Position numbers and translations under genes: made by a program | Shown here: in pieces, positions 1-5,787 of the stretch | Layout of the letters: each line of letters begins with the position of its first letter | How positions within the stretch are numbered: the stretch's first letter is position 1 | Origin: Pseudomonadota bacterium | Lineage (GTDB): Bacteria > Pseudomonadota > Alphaproteobacteria > Rhodospirillales > Casp-alpha2 | Direction of reading: 5' to 3' | Assembly (NCBI GenBank): GCA_022563215.1 | Contig: JADFNT010000119.1 | Span: forward strand, 1 to 5,856 | Length of the DNA: 5,856 nt | The notes under the pieces: generated by a model | The model's database searches: none | Told to the model about the DNA's origin: nothing | Seen by the model: only the letters and a program-made list of their open reading frames with translations

Positions 1-334
<334 letters not shown>

Positions 335-994
335 CTAGCCTTTTTTCTCCAGCGCCGCCAGCGCCGCCCGAAGGGCTGGGATGCCCGAGCCGTCGCGGGC
401 CGACGTGGCGATGACCTCGGGGTGGGCCGCCGTGTGGGTGGCCAGTTCTTCCCCGACGCCCTCGATGCGGTCTTTGAGCGGCCCTTCCTTGAGCTTGTCG
501 CATTTCGTCAACACCGCCTGATAGATCACCGCCGCCTGGTCGAGGAGCGCCATCACCCGGCGGTCCGACTCCTTGAGCCCGTGCCGCGCGTCGATCAACA
601 GGCAGACCCGCCGGAGCCCGGCCCGGCCGCGCAGGTAGTCTTCGATCAGGCCGGTCCATTGTTCGATTTCGGCCTTCGGCGCCTTGGCGTAGCCGTATCC
701 GGGCAGGTCCGCCAGCATCAGCCGGTTGCCGAGGTCGAAAAAATTAATCTGCCGCGTGCGCCCGGGGGTGTTCGACGTGCGGGCCAGCGCCGAGCGGTTG
801 GTCAGCGCGTTGATCAGGCTCGACTTGCCGACGTTGGACCGTCCGGCGAAGGCGATTTCCGGAAGCGGGGTTTCCGGCACCTGGTCCATGCCTGCCGCGC
901 CGATGACGAAATCACAGGCCTGGGCGAACAGCCGGCGCCCGTGTTCCAGGGCCTGGGCGTCGTCGTCGGGTTTTTCGGATACCGGTTGGGGCAC
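335..994 (-). CDS. engB: Ribosome-assembly GTPase EngB/YihA/YsxC (GTG start)
   Basis: EngB is a TRAFAC-class GTPase needed for late assembly of the large ribosomal subunit. The 219-residue product shows all G motifs: G1 GRSNVGKSS (51-59), the G2 region NTPGRTRQINFF (75-86) with the switch-I threonine, G3 DLPGYG (96-101), G4 TKCD (163-166) and G5 TSA (197-199). Length fits the family at about 200 residues. The frame is open far upstream into yidC (to about 1435), but that part is only antisense-free read-through in another frame of yidC. The GTG at 994-992 is chosen because an AGGAGG lies 5 nt before it and the first conserved block follows about 45 residues later. It begins 17 bp after the yidC stop and ends 12 bp before argB, so it is probably in the same transcript. 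Confidence 0.96.
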   Translation of the reverse strand: MPQPVSEKPDDDAQALEHGRRLFAQACDFVIGAAGMDQVPETPLPEIAFAGRSNVGKSSLINALTNRSALARTSNTPGRTRQINFFDLGNRLMLADLPGYGYAKAPKAEIEQWTGLIEDYLRGRAGLRRVCLLIDARHGLKESDRRVMALLDQAAVIYQAVLTKCDKLKEGPLKDRIEGVGEELATHTAAHPEVIATSARDGSGIPALRAALAALEKKG

Positions 995-999
995 GTTCC

Positions 1000-1005
1000 C
1001 CTCCT
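1000..1005 (-). promoter_or_regulatory. Shine-Dalgarno deciding the engB GTG start
   Basis: On the minus strand AGGAGG is followed by a 5-nt spacer (GGAAC) and GTG. No ATG in the same frame nearby has comparable spacing, so this site fixes the start at 994 and rules out the much longer open frame upstream. Confidence 0.85.
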
Positions 1006-1011
1006 GGCGTC

Positions 1012-2829
1012 TTATTTTAGGGCTTCTTTCCCGGTAATGCCCATGCGCCGCATGATGACCCATTGCTGAGCCATCGACAGGGTGTTGTTCCAGGCCCAAT
1101 AGATCACCAACCCGGCCGGGAACCGGGCCAACATGAAGGTGAACATGATCGGCAGGAACTGGAATATCTTGGCCTGCATGGGGTCCGTCGGCTGCGGGTT
1201 GAGCTTCTGCTGAAGAAACATGGAGACGCCCATGATCAGCGGCCACACCCCGACCATCAGGAAATCCGGCGGCGTCCAGGGAATCATGCCGAACAGGTTG
1301 AAAACGGAAGTCGGGTCGGCCACCGACAGGTCCTTGATCCAGCCGAAAAACGGCGCGTGGCGCATTTCGATGTTGACGAACAGCACCTTGTAGAGGGCGA
1401 AGAACACCGGGATCTGAATCAGGATCGGCAGGCACCCGGATGCCGGGTTGGCATTTTCGCGCTTGTACAGCGCCATCATTTCCTCGTTCAGCCTGGTCTT
1501 GTCGTCGCCGTAACGTTCGCGAAGCTTTTTTATTTCCGGCGTTAGCTTCTTCATCTTGCTCATCGATGTGTAGGACTTGTTGGCGAGCGGAAAGAACACG
1601 ATCTTGATGGCGACGGTCAAAAGCAGGATCGAGACGCCGAAGTTCAGGACCACCTCGTTGATGTAGAGAAGGGCGTAAAAAATCGGCTTGGTGAGGAAAT
1701 AGAACCAGCCGAAATCGATCGCCAGGTCGAAACGGTCGATGCCCAGGTCTTCGTTGTAGGCGTCCATGATGGTGACTTCCTTGGCGCCGGTGAACAGCCG
1801 ATTGCGGCTTTCGCCGGTTCCCCCCGGGGCCACCATTACCGGGTCGCTCAGGTAATCGACCTGGTACAGGTCATCGCCGCTTTCCTTGCGGTAAGTGAAG
1901 CGCGAATTACCCTTGACCTTCTGGTCCGGGACCAGGGCGGCGAGCCAGTATTTGTCGGTGATCCCGATCCAGCCGCCCTGGGCGGTTTTCTTGACCTGGG
2001 CTTGCTCCTGGATTTCGTCATAGTCGATTTCCTCGAGCGTGCCGTCGAAAACCCCCATCAGCCCTTCGTGAAGAATATAGAACCCGGTGACCTCGGGCGT
2101 GCCGCGGCGCGACAACAGGCCGTAAGGATAAAGGGTCGCCGGCTTGACGCCCGTGTTCACCACCTTCTGGGAGACGGTGAACATATAGTTTTCATCGACC
2201 GCGTAGGTGCGGGAGAATTTCAGGCCCTGGCCGTTGTCCCAGGTCAACGTCACCGGGGTTTCCGGGCTCAGCGTGCCGCGGCTGGCTTGCCAGGGGGTTT
2301 CGGGGCCCGGCACCGGCTGTCCGTCGCCGGAGACCCAGCCGAACTCGGCGTAATAGGCTTTTTCGGCGCCCTTGGGAATCAACAACACGATTTCGGGGCT
2401 CGTCGGGTCGAGGGTCTCGCGGTAGCGGACCAGCGACAGGTCGTCGATACCGCCGCCGGTCAGGTTGATGGAGCCGTGCAGGCTCGGCGTGCTGATCCTG
2501 ACCCTGAGGCCTTTTTCAAGGATCGCCTTGCGGGCCGATCTTAATTCTCCCACCGACGGCACCCCCGGGGCGCTGGGAATGGCGGCGCCGGGCGCCCCCG
2601 GGGCGCTGGGAATGGCGGCGCCGGGTGCCCCCGGGACGCTGGGAACGGCGGTGCCGGGCTTCGATGGCGCGGCGGGAACGCCCGGCGCCTGGCCGGGCAC
2701 CGTTTTCTCCGTGCCGGGCTGATCGCCGGGCGGCGGGTCCGGGCGGTCCTTGGCGAAAAACATATCGAACCCGACCAGGATGATGATCGACAGCACCACC
2801 GCCAGGACAATGTTTTTATTGTCGATCAT
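1012..2829 (-). CDS. yidC: Membrane protein insertase YidC (Oxa1 family)
   Basis: YidC inserts and folds inner-membrane proteins, alone or with SecYEG. The product has 605 residues and the Gram-negative layout. An N-terminal membrane anchor (about 6-24) is followed by a Pro/Ala/Gly-rich linker (about 28-95) that includes three 11-residue repeats of [11 protein letters not shown] type. The large periplasmic P1 domain (about 100-365) comes next, then the Oxa1 core with membrane segments near 394-416, 463-485, 523-540 and 555-580. In the core, [14 protein letters not shown] (416-429), [16 protein letters not shown] (441-456) and [20 protein letters not shown] (461-480) match the conserved coiled-coil and hydrophobic segments. 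K409 aligns with the groove arginine of E. coli YidC (R366), keeping the positive charge. The tail is short and basic. The ATG overlaps the yidD stop in ATGA, with GGACGG upstream, indicating translational coupling. Confidence 0.98.
   Translation of the reverse strand: MIDNKNIVLAVVLSIIILVGFDMFFAKDRPDPPPGDQPGTEKTVPGQAPGVPAAPSKPGTAVPSVPGAPGAAIPSAPGAPGAAIPSAPGVPSVGELRSARKAILEKGLRVRISTPSLHGSINLTGGGIDDLSLVRYRETLDPTSPEIVLLIPKGAEKAYYAEFGWVSGDGQPVPGPETPWQASRGTLSPETPVTLTWDNGQGLKFSRTYAVDENYMFTVSQKVVNTGVKPATLYPYGLLSRRGTPEVTGFYILHEGLMGVFDGTLEEIDYDEIQEQAQVKKTAQGGWIGITDKYWLAALVPDQKVKGNSRFTYRKESGDDLYQVDYLSDPVMVAPGGTGESRNRLFTGAKEVTIMDAYNEDLGIDRFDLAIDFGWFYFLTKPIFYALLYINEVVLNFGVSILLLTVAIKIVFFPLANKSYTSMSKMKKLTPEIKKLRERYGDDKTRLNEEMMALYKRENANPASGCLPILIQIPVFFALYKVLFVNIEMRHAPFFGWIKDLSVADPTSVFNLFGMIPWTPPDFLMVGVWPLIMGVSMFLQQKLNPQPTDPMQAKIFQFLPIMFTFMLARFPAGLVIYWAWNNTLSMAQQWVIMRRMGITGKEALK
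2564..2662. repeat. Three tandem 33-bp units in the yidC linker
   Basis: Units lie at 2564-2596, 2597-2629 and 2630-2662. The first two differ by a single base; the third has diverged at several positions. The unit length is a multiple of three, so each adds 11 residues of Pro/Ala/Gly-rich linker between the YidC N-terminal anchor and its P1 domain. It looks like a recent in-frame expansion; copy number probably varies between strains. Confidence 0.9.
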
Positions 2830-3116
2830 CCCGTCCGTCCTTTAAGGCCGTCCGCCGTTGCCGAAGACGCGCGCGGATGTGGGTGATCACACCTTGGGGG
2901 AACCGCATCGAGGCCCGACGGACCCCAGGGGTGACAGCGCAATATCCTTTTCACCGTCAGCCATCCGCCACGGGCCGCGCCATGACGGCTAACGGCTTGC
3001 ATGGCGTATTCGGAACAGGTCGGATGAAACCGGCAGCCGCCGGCGGGCAGCACGGGAACGATCAGGAGCTGATAGGCCCTGATCGCGGTGCGCATGACGG
3101 TGCCGAGAAATCCCAT
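2826..3116 (-). CDS. yidD: Membrane protein insertion efficiency factor YidD
   Basis: YidD is a small inner-membrane-associated protein that helps YidC-dependent insertion. The 96-residue product carries the family signature [12 protein letters not shown] (27-38), with two of the conserved cysteines, and [10 protein letters not shown] (56-65), with a third. The usual GGYDPVP block is modified here to GPSGLDAVP (64-72). Residues 8-23 form the expected amphipathic N-terminal helix. The proline- and charge-rich tail after residue 75 is not conserved. The ATG at 3116 has AGGAAAGG just upstream; a second ATG at codon 8 would give a more typical family start but has no comparable site. It lies 31 bp after rnpA and overlaps yidC by 4 bp (ATGA), matching the usual rpmH-rnpA-yidD-yidC order. 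Confidence 0.95.
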   Translation of the reverse strand: MGFLGTVMRTAIRAYQLLIVPVLPAGGCRFHPTCSEYAMQAVSRHGAARGGWLTVKRILRCHPWGPSGLDAVPPRCDHPHPRASSATADGLKGRTG

Positions 3117-3147
3117 CGCCTTTCCTGTTTCTTCCCTCTATCGCCGG

Positions 3148-3504
3148 TTAATCGTCATAGGCGTCGAGTTTCCGCAATGCCGTTTCCAAATCCCCGACCA
3201 GGGCCGGGAACGGCCTCTTCAACGTCGCCCTGCGGCCGATGACGACGAAATCGTGACCGGCACGGGCATGAACCGGCATCACCCGTTCCGCCGCCGCCCG
3301 AAGCCGCCGCCGCGCCCGGTTGCGGCTGACCGCGTTGCCGACCTTGCGGCTAACGGTAAATCCGACCCGAAACCCGGACCCCGGGGCACTTCCCTCATCG
3401 CCGTCCTCACGGCGCCGGGCCTGCACGATCAACCCCGGGGCAACCCACTTGCGGGCGGCGCCCTGAACACGCAGAAATTCCCGCCGGCGCTTCAACCGTT
3501 TCAC
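3148..3504 (-). CDS. rnpA: Ribonuclease P protein component
   Basis: RnpA is the small basic protein that binds the RNase P RNA and helps 5' processing of tRNA precursors. Seen in the product: the N-terminal RLKRRREFLRV block, the GFRVGFTVSRKVGNAVSRNRARRRLR region containing the RNR signature (the RNA-binding helix), and the GHDFVVIGRR strand near the C terminus. The GTG at 3504 gives 118 residues beginning VKRLKRR, where family members usually begin. A TTG at 3546 would add 14 residues (132 in total) and a GTG at 3531 lies between. None has a convincing Shine-Dalgarno, so the start is uncertain while the gene is not. It sits between rpmH and yidD on the same strand, as expected. Confidence 0.95.
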   Translation of the reverse strand: MKRLKRRREFLRVQGAARKWVAPGLIVQARRREDGDEGSAPGSGFRVGFTVSRKVGNAVSRNRARRRLRAAAERVMPVHARAGHDFVVIGRRATLKRPFPALVGDLETALRKLDAYDD

Positions 3505-3565
3505 GCCAGCGGACTCGATGTTGAAAGGCACGGACAGGCTGGGCAACCCCGATCAGGCGATACCG

Positions 3566-3700
3566 TCACGCGGAGAGACGCTTGCGCCCCTTGGCCCGCC
3601 GGTTCGCGAGAATCCTGCGGCCGCCGACGGTCGCCATGCGCTTGCGGAATCCATGCCGGCGTTTGCGGACGAGATTGCTGGGCTGAAAGGGGCGTTTCAC
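3566..3700 (-). CDS. rpmH: 50S ribosomal protein L34 (GTG start)
   Basis: L34 is a tiny, very basic protein of the large ribosomal subunit. The 44-residue product begins (M)[18 protein letters not shown], continues with [14 protein letters not shown] and ends GRKRLSA, which is full-length and almost invariant across bacteria. The start codon is GTG (3700-3698), with GGAGG 6 nt upstream; no in-frame ATG lies close enough to replace it, and the usual first residues KR(T/P)FQPS follow directly. The stop is TGA at 3568-3566. It is the first gene of the minus-strand operon, about 22 nt below the predicted transcription start. Confidence 0.98.
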   Translation of the reverse strand: MKRPFQPSNLVRKRRHGFRKRMATVGGRRILANRRAKGRKRLSA

Positions 3701-3705
3701 GGGTT

Positions 3706-3711
3706 ACCTCC
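3706..3711 (-). promoter_or_regulatory. Shine-Dalgarno of rpmH
   Basis: GGAGGT on the minus strand, with GGAGG ending 6 nt before the GTG of rpmH. It supports GTG as the real initiator of this highly expressed ribosomal gene. Confidence 0.85.
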
Positions 3712-3729
3712 GTCGAATTACGAGCCCGC

Positions 3730-3758
3730 TGTATACGGTTTTGCCCCGGCGAAGTCAA
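3730..3758 (-). promoter_or_regulatory. Sigma-70 type promoter of the rpmH operon
   Basis: On the minus strand a -35 box TTGACT (3758-3753) and a -10 box TATACA (3735-3730) are separated by exactly 17 bp. Each matches the housekeeping consensus at five of six positions. Transcription would start near 3723, leaving a leader of about 22 nt that contains the rpmH Shine-Dalgarno. It is the only strong promoter I see upstream of the operon, so it probably serves rpmH through argB. Confidence 0.82.
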
Positions 3759-3801
3759 CGCCGGGGGCGGCCTTCATGAGGGCCCCCAAAACCGGGCCAT
3801 T

Positions 3802-3832
3802 CCGCCCCTTCCGGAAGGCGGCGGGAGTTTTT
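3802..3832 (+). terminator. Orphan terminator-like hairpin
   Basis: CCGCCCCTTCC (3802-3812) pairs with GGAAGGcGGCGG (3813-3824), giving 11 base pairs with one bulged C. The centre is a perfect 12-bp palindrome, CCTTCCGGAAGG. GAG and then five T (3828-3832) follow on the plus strand. The shape resembles a Rho-independent terminator, but no plus-strand gene ends just before it, the hairpin has almost no loop and the T run is short. It could instead be a protein-binding palindrome. Confidence 0.3.
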
Positions 3833-3898
3833 CGCGTCCAGGGGATCAAGTCCAGTTCACAGCAGAGCCGCCGGATTTACGGATAAGTTGATCAATGT

Positions 3899-3930
3899 CA
3901 ATGTCCGCTTTTGACCCAAAGCGGACATTG
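3899..3930. repeat. Perfect inverted repeat of the TGTCCGCTTT family
   Basis: The left arm AATGTCCGCTTT (3900-3911) and right arm AAAGCGGACATT (3918-3929) are exact complements around a 6-nt spacer TGACCC. A further C-G pair at 3899/3930 makes 13 bp. As RNA it would form a stable stem on either strand. No T run follows, so it is not a classical terminator. From general familiarity, TGTCCGCTTT/AAAGCGGACA hairpins occur as dispersed intergenic elements in Alphaproteobacteria; I infer membership of such a family. An exact copy of the right-arm core recurs at 5590-5600. Confidence 0.85.
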
Positions 3931-4032
3931 GGATCCGTTCAACAGATGTATATGCATGTACGCCTCCTGCGCACCTTCGATGCCGCCTGATGCCGTTTGC
4001 TTTTATCCGCAGAGAAAGATAGCCCTACGCTC

Positions 4033-4491
4033 ATGACACCGGATCTTCAAACTCCTGAGCAAATCTCCAGCGAGCTAATGACGCTTTGGAACTCCGGGCA
4101 ACTGGCTAAGGCCGACGCGCTCATCAAGCAGGGCCTTGCCCGTTTTCCTGACCACCCCCAGTTGTTGAGCGACGCCGGGGTCATCGCCGACAAGCTGGGC
4201 AAGAACGACGAAGCGATCAAATATTTTGAGCAGGCGCATGAGCTAGTGCCGCAGATACCGCTTTGTTTTCGAAACTACTTGGTTTTGTTGAGCATGAACA
4301 ACGACACGGAAAAGATCGTTGAGAAAACGCCGGAAATTCTGCGTCTGTTCGGTGATGACGCCAAGATGCTAATGATGCTCGCCGCTGCCTGTGTGGAGAC
4401 CGGCGCCGATGATCGCTTCTTCGAGGTTCTCCGTAGCCTTCATGAGTTGGAGCCAAACGAGCGACGCTATCTAGACGACATGGCGGCATAA
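4033..4491 (+). CDS. TPR-like N-terminal fragment (152 residues)
   Basis: The product is a soluble helical-repeat protein with no signal peptide or membrane segment. Residues about 20-75 contain one clear tetratricopeptide pair: AKADALIKQGLARFPDHPQ, then DAGVIADKLGKNDEAIKYFEQA, with the small/large residue pattern and the terminal Pro typical of TPRs. Residues 76-150 continue as amphipathic helices with weaker TPR character. Such repeats usually bind partner proteins or precede a catalytic domain. The ATG at 4033 is preferred; a TTG at 3997 would add 12 residues, and the only purine-rich stretch, AGAGAAAGA, lies about 14 nt before the ATG, which is far for a ribosome site. It ends at the TAA that separates it from the in-frame methyltransferase part. 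The repeat call is fairly safe; the partner and pathway are unknown. Confidence 0.75.
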   Translation: MTPDLQTPEQISSELMTLWNSGQLAKADALIKQGLARFPDHPQLLSDAGVIADKLGKNDEAIKYFEQAHELVPQIPLCFRNYLVLLSMNNDTEKIVEKTPEILRLFGDDAKMLMMLAAACVETGADDRFFEVLRSLHELEPNERRYLDDMAA

Positions 4492-4548
4492 GCCCAAGAG
4501 AAAAAACGAAACGCGGACCTTCTTTTCGCGCTCGAAGCCCTGGCGACA

Positions 4549-5313
4549 GTGGTGCCGGACGACCTGGAGAATCTGTTGGCGTGTTTCCACATGACCCATT
4601 CGACGAGGCAATATCACAAGCGTGATCAGTACGGTGCCTGCATCCGGACCGTCGCCGATGCGGGCAAGGACGTGAATGCGGCGTTCATTGACATGCTGCT
4701 GCGGGTTGTGGAGCACACCCACGTATTGCCGCTGTTGAAACACAGGCAGCGGCTTCTGAGACTCTTCGATTTCTATCGATCGACCATCCATCTGGACGGT
4801 GAAATCACGGAATGCGGGGTTTTCAGGGGCGTGTCTACATTGATGATATGCCAGTTCTGGCTGACCCAAGAATCCGATTTCGACGGTACCGGCTACCATG
4901 TATTTGACAGCTTTCAGGGCCTCGGTGAGATCGAGGAGGAGGACATAGAGGGCGCGGAGGGGGCGGCGAAGCTAAACATGATGTTCGCGGGCAACTTCGC
5001 CTGCTCGATAGAGGAGTTTCGTCGTTCCGTCGAGGAGTTTCCCGGCATCGCCATCTATCAGGGCTGGATTCCAAGCCGTTTCAACGAGGTCGCCGACCGG
5101 CGCTTTCGATTTGTCCATGTCGACGTCGACCTTGCTCGTCCGACCTACGATAGTTTCGCATTTTTCTACCCGCGGCTGGTCCCGGGCGGCGTCATCGTCA
5201 GAAACGACGGAAGTTGGCCGGGCGCGCGGCGGGCAATCGAGCGCTTTGCGTCCGAGGTTGGCGTCGAGCCCGAGGTGACGGAGACCGACCAAATCGCGCT
5301 AACCAAGCGCTAG
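4549..5313 (+). CDS. TylF/macrocin-type O-methyltransferase domain (C-terminal fragment)
   Basis: The product resembles SAM-dependent O-methyltransferases of the TylF/MycF/NovP group, which methylate sugar hydroxyls of macrolides, aminocoumarins and surface glycans. Counted from the GTG: GEITECGVFRGVST (84-97) is the SAM-binding motif, HVFDSFQGLGE (117-127) carries the acidic residue expected to hold the SAM ribose, HVDVDLARPTYDS (190-202) holds the metal-site Asp residues, and GGVIVRNDGSWPGARRAI (213-230) is the family's closing block. In most relatives that block has a DD pair; here the first Asp is Asn (N219) and D220 remains, and the usual Tyr after DVDL is Ala. Metal binding may therefore be altered. 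No independent ribosome site is visible; if the upstream TAA blocks translation, this domain is probably not made. Substrate unknown; no glycan genes are in view. Confidence 0.75.
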   Translation: MVPDDLENLLACFHMTHSTRQYHKRDQYGACIRTVADAGKDVNAAFIDMLLRVVEHTHVLPLLKHRQRLLRLFDFYRSTIHLDGEITECGVFRGVSTLMICQFWLTQESDFDGTGYHVFDSFQGLGEIEEEDIEGAEGAAKLNMMFAGNFACSIEEFRRSVEEFPGIAIYQGWIPSRFNEVADRRFRFVHVDVDLARPTYDSFAFFYPRLVPGGVIVRNDGSWPGARRAIERFASEVGVEPEVTETDQIALTKR

Positions 5314-5396
5314 GCGTCGGCGCCGCGTATGCGCGTCGTCCCCAGGGTAGAAGCGGGTAATAAGGTCTTCTCGACTCGGTCGCAGAGTTAACGCAA

Positions 5397-5600
5397 TCAA
5401 AGCCAATTTAGATCGGATTTGAGATCGGCAAAGCAAGCCGCGAAACCCGCAGAGCGCACGAAAATTGGGGCCGTCGCATATTTCCGCTTATGGCTATGAG
5501 CTGACGGATCGGCTTTATGGGCCATATGTCCGTTTATGGCTATTAGCGGACGTTCAGCTGCCTGGTGATTAATCTCAGCTTTGCCCCCGAAAGCGGACAT
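5397..5600 (-). repeat. Degenerate dispersed repeat carrying a small SAFGGK-type open frame
   Basis: Read on the minus strand, this stretch opens with ATGTCCGCTTTCGGGGG and encodes 67 codons starting MSAFGGKAEI. Short hypothetical proteins starting MSAFGGKADI are, from my recollection, frequent in alphaproteobacterial genomes, because this DNA repeat happens to stay open in that frame. I therefore treat it as a repeat and not a gene. It has several GTCCGC/GCGGAC motifs, an exact copy of the AAAGCGGACAT core on the plus strand (5590-5600), and the two 30-bp units listed next. No Shine-Dalgarno precedes the ATG. Confidence 0.6.
5477..5552. repeat. Pair of 30-bp direct repeats, 46 bp apart
   Basis: Unit A (5477-5506) and unit B (5523-5552) agree at 26 of 30 positions; both contain CATAT, TCCG, TTATGGCTAT and GACG. 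In unit B the ends TGTCCG and CGGACG are nearly inverted, with TTATGGCTATTAG between them, so each unit may fold as a small hairpin. They belong to the same GTCCG/CGGAC motif family as the inverted repeat at 3899-3930. Confidence 0.75.
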
Positions 5601-5679
5601 AGGGGCTTCTAGGTTATTGCGACTACAACCTGTTCACGTAATGTTGACCGGGGAACGGCCGCCGATGCCAAGGTTCCGG

Positions 5680-5708
5680 TTGCCCGGATGAAGCGGTTCA
5701 CCTTAAAT
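5680..5708 (+). promoter_or_regulatory. Weak sigma-70-like promoter candidate
   Basis: TTGCCC (5680-5685) and TTAAAT (5703-5708) are separated by 17 bp, each matching the consensus at four of six positions. It could serve the open frame beginning at 5788. Matches this loose occur by chance, so support is weak. Confidence 0.2.
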
Positions 5709-5787
5709 GACCCCTGTCCGGCGGTTTTAACGGCGTGATGGTCCTTATCCCCCGCCCCGGGCAACAACGTTGAAGGACTTTTTCCCG

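Larger units (their letters stand above)
3759..4032. other. Divergent intergenic region
   Basis: This is the gap between the rpmH promoter and the plus-strand TPR gene. It holds a terminator-like hairpin (3802-3832) and a perfect long inverted repeat (3899-3930), both listed separately. No small gene with a recognisable product is visible. No good sigma-70 promoter for the plus-strand gene is visible either; the best spacing (TTGGGA, 17 bp, TATGCA, from 3928) matches poorly in the -10 box. Confidence 0.6.
4033..5313 (+). pseudogene. TPR-TylF-type methyltransferase gene split by an in-frame TAA
   Basis: Positions 4033-5313 form a single frame of 427 codons interrupted only at codon 153 by TAA (4489-4491). 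Between that stop and the first possible downstream start at 4549 the frame codes for AQEKKRNADLLFALEALATV, which reads like the next helix pair of the N-terminal repeats. No Shine-Dalgarno precedes the GTG at 4549 or the ATG at 4591, so the second half lacks a convincing start of its own. The simplest reading is one TPR-plus-methyltransferase protein of about 426 residues with a nonsense mutation, for example CAA to TAA. Sequencing error, stop read-through, or two separately translated proteins are alternatives. Sampled 60-base lines here run about 38-50% GC, against about 70% in the core operon, consistent with acquired DNA. Confidence 0.7.

Noticed and set aside
995..1435. Upstream extension of the engB frame to 1435
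   Set aside because: It overlaps the conserved C-terminal core of yidC in another frame and has no family similarity; the GTG at 994 has a strong ribosome site.
3088..3891. Plus-strand open frame of 267 codons
   Set aside because: It is antisense to rnpA and rpmH and crosses their promoter; the translation has no domain character.
3878..4011. Possible DnaA boxes (TTATCCGTA on minus at 3878-3886, TTATCCGCA on plus at 4003-4011) near rpmH, as at some replication origins
   Set aside because: One and two mismatches from TTATCCACA, only two sites, no AT-rich unwinding stretch and no dnaA; alphaproteobacterial origins usually lie elsewhere.
4471..4899. Minus-strand open frame of 142 codons
   Set aside because: Antisense to the methyltransferase motifs; no domain features.
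5477..5600. CRISPR array
   Set aside because: Only two imperfect 30-bp units with a 16-bp gap and no further regular repeats; the motifs fit a hairpin repeat family.
5741..5779. GTCCTT ... AAGGAC inverted repeat
   Set aside because: Six-base arms with a loop of about 26 bases; expected by chance and no T run follows.
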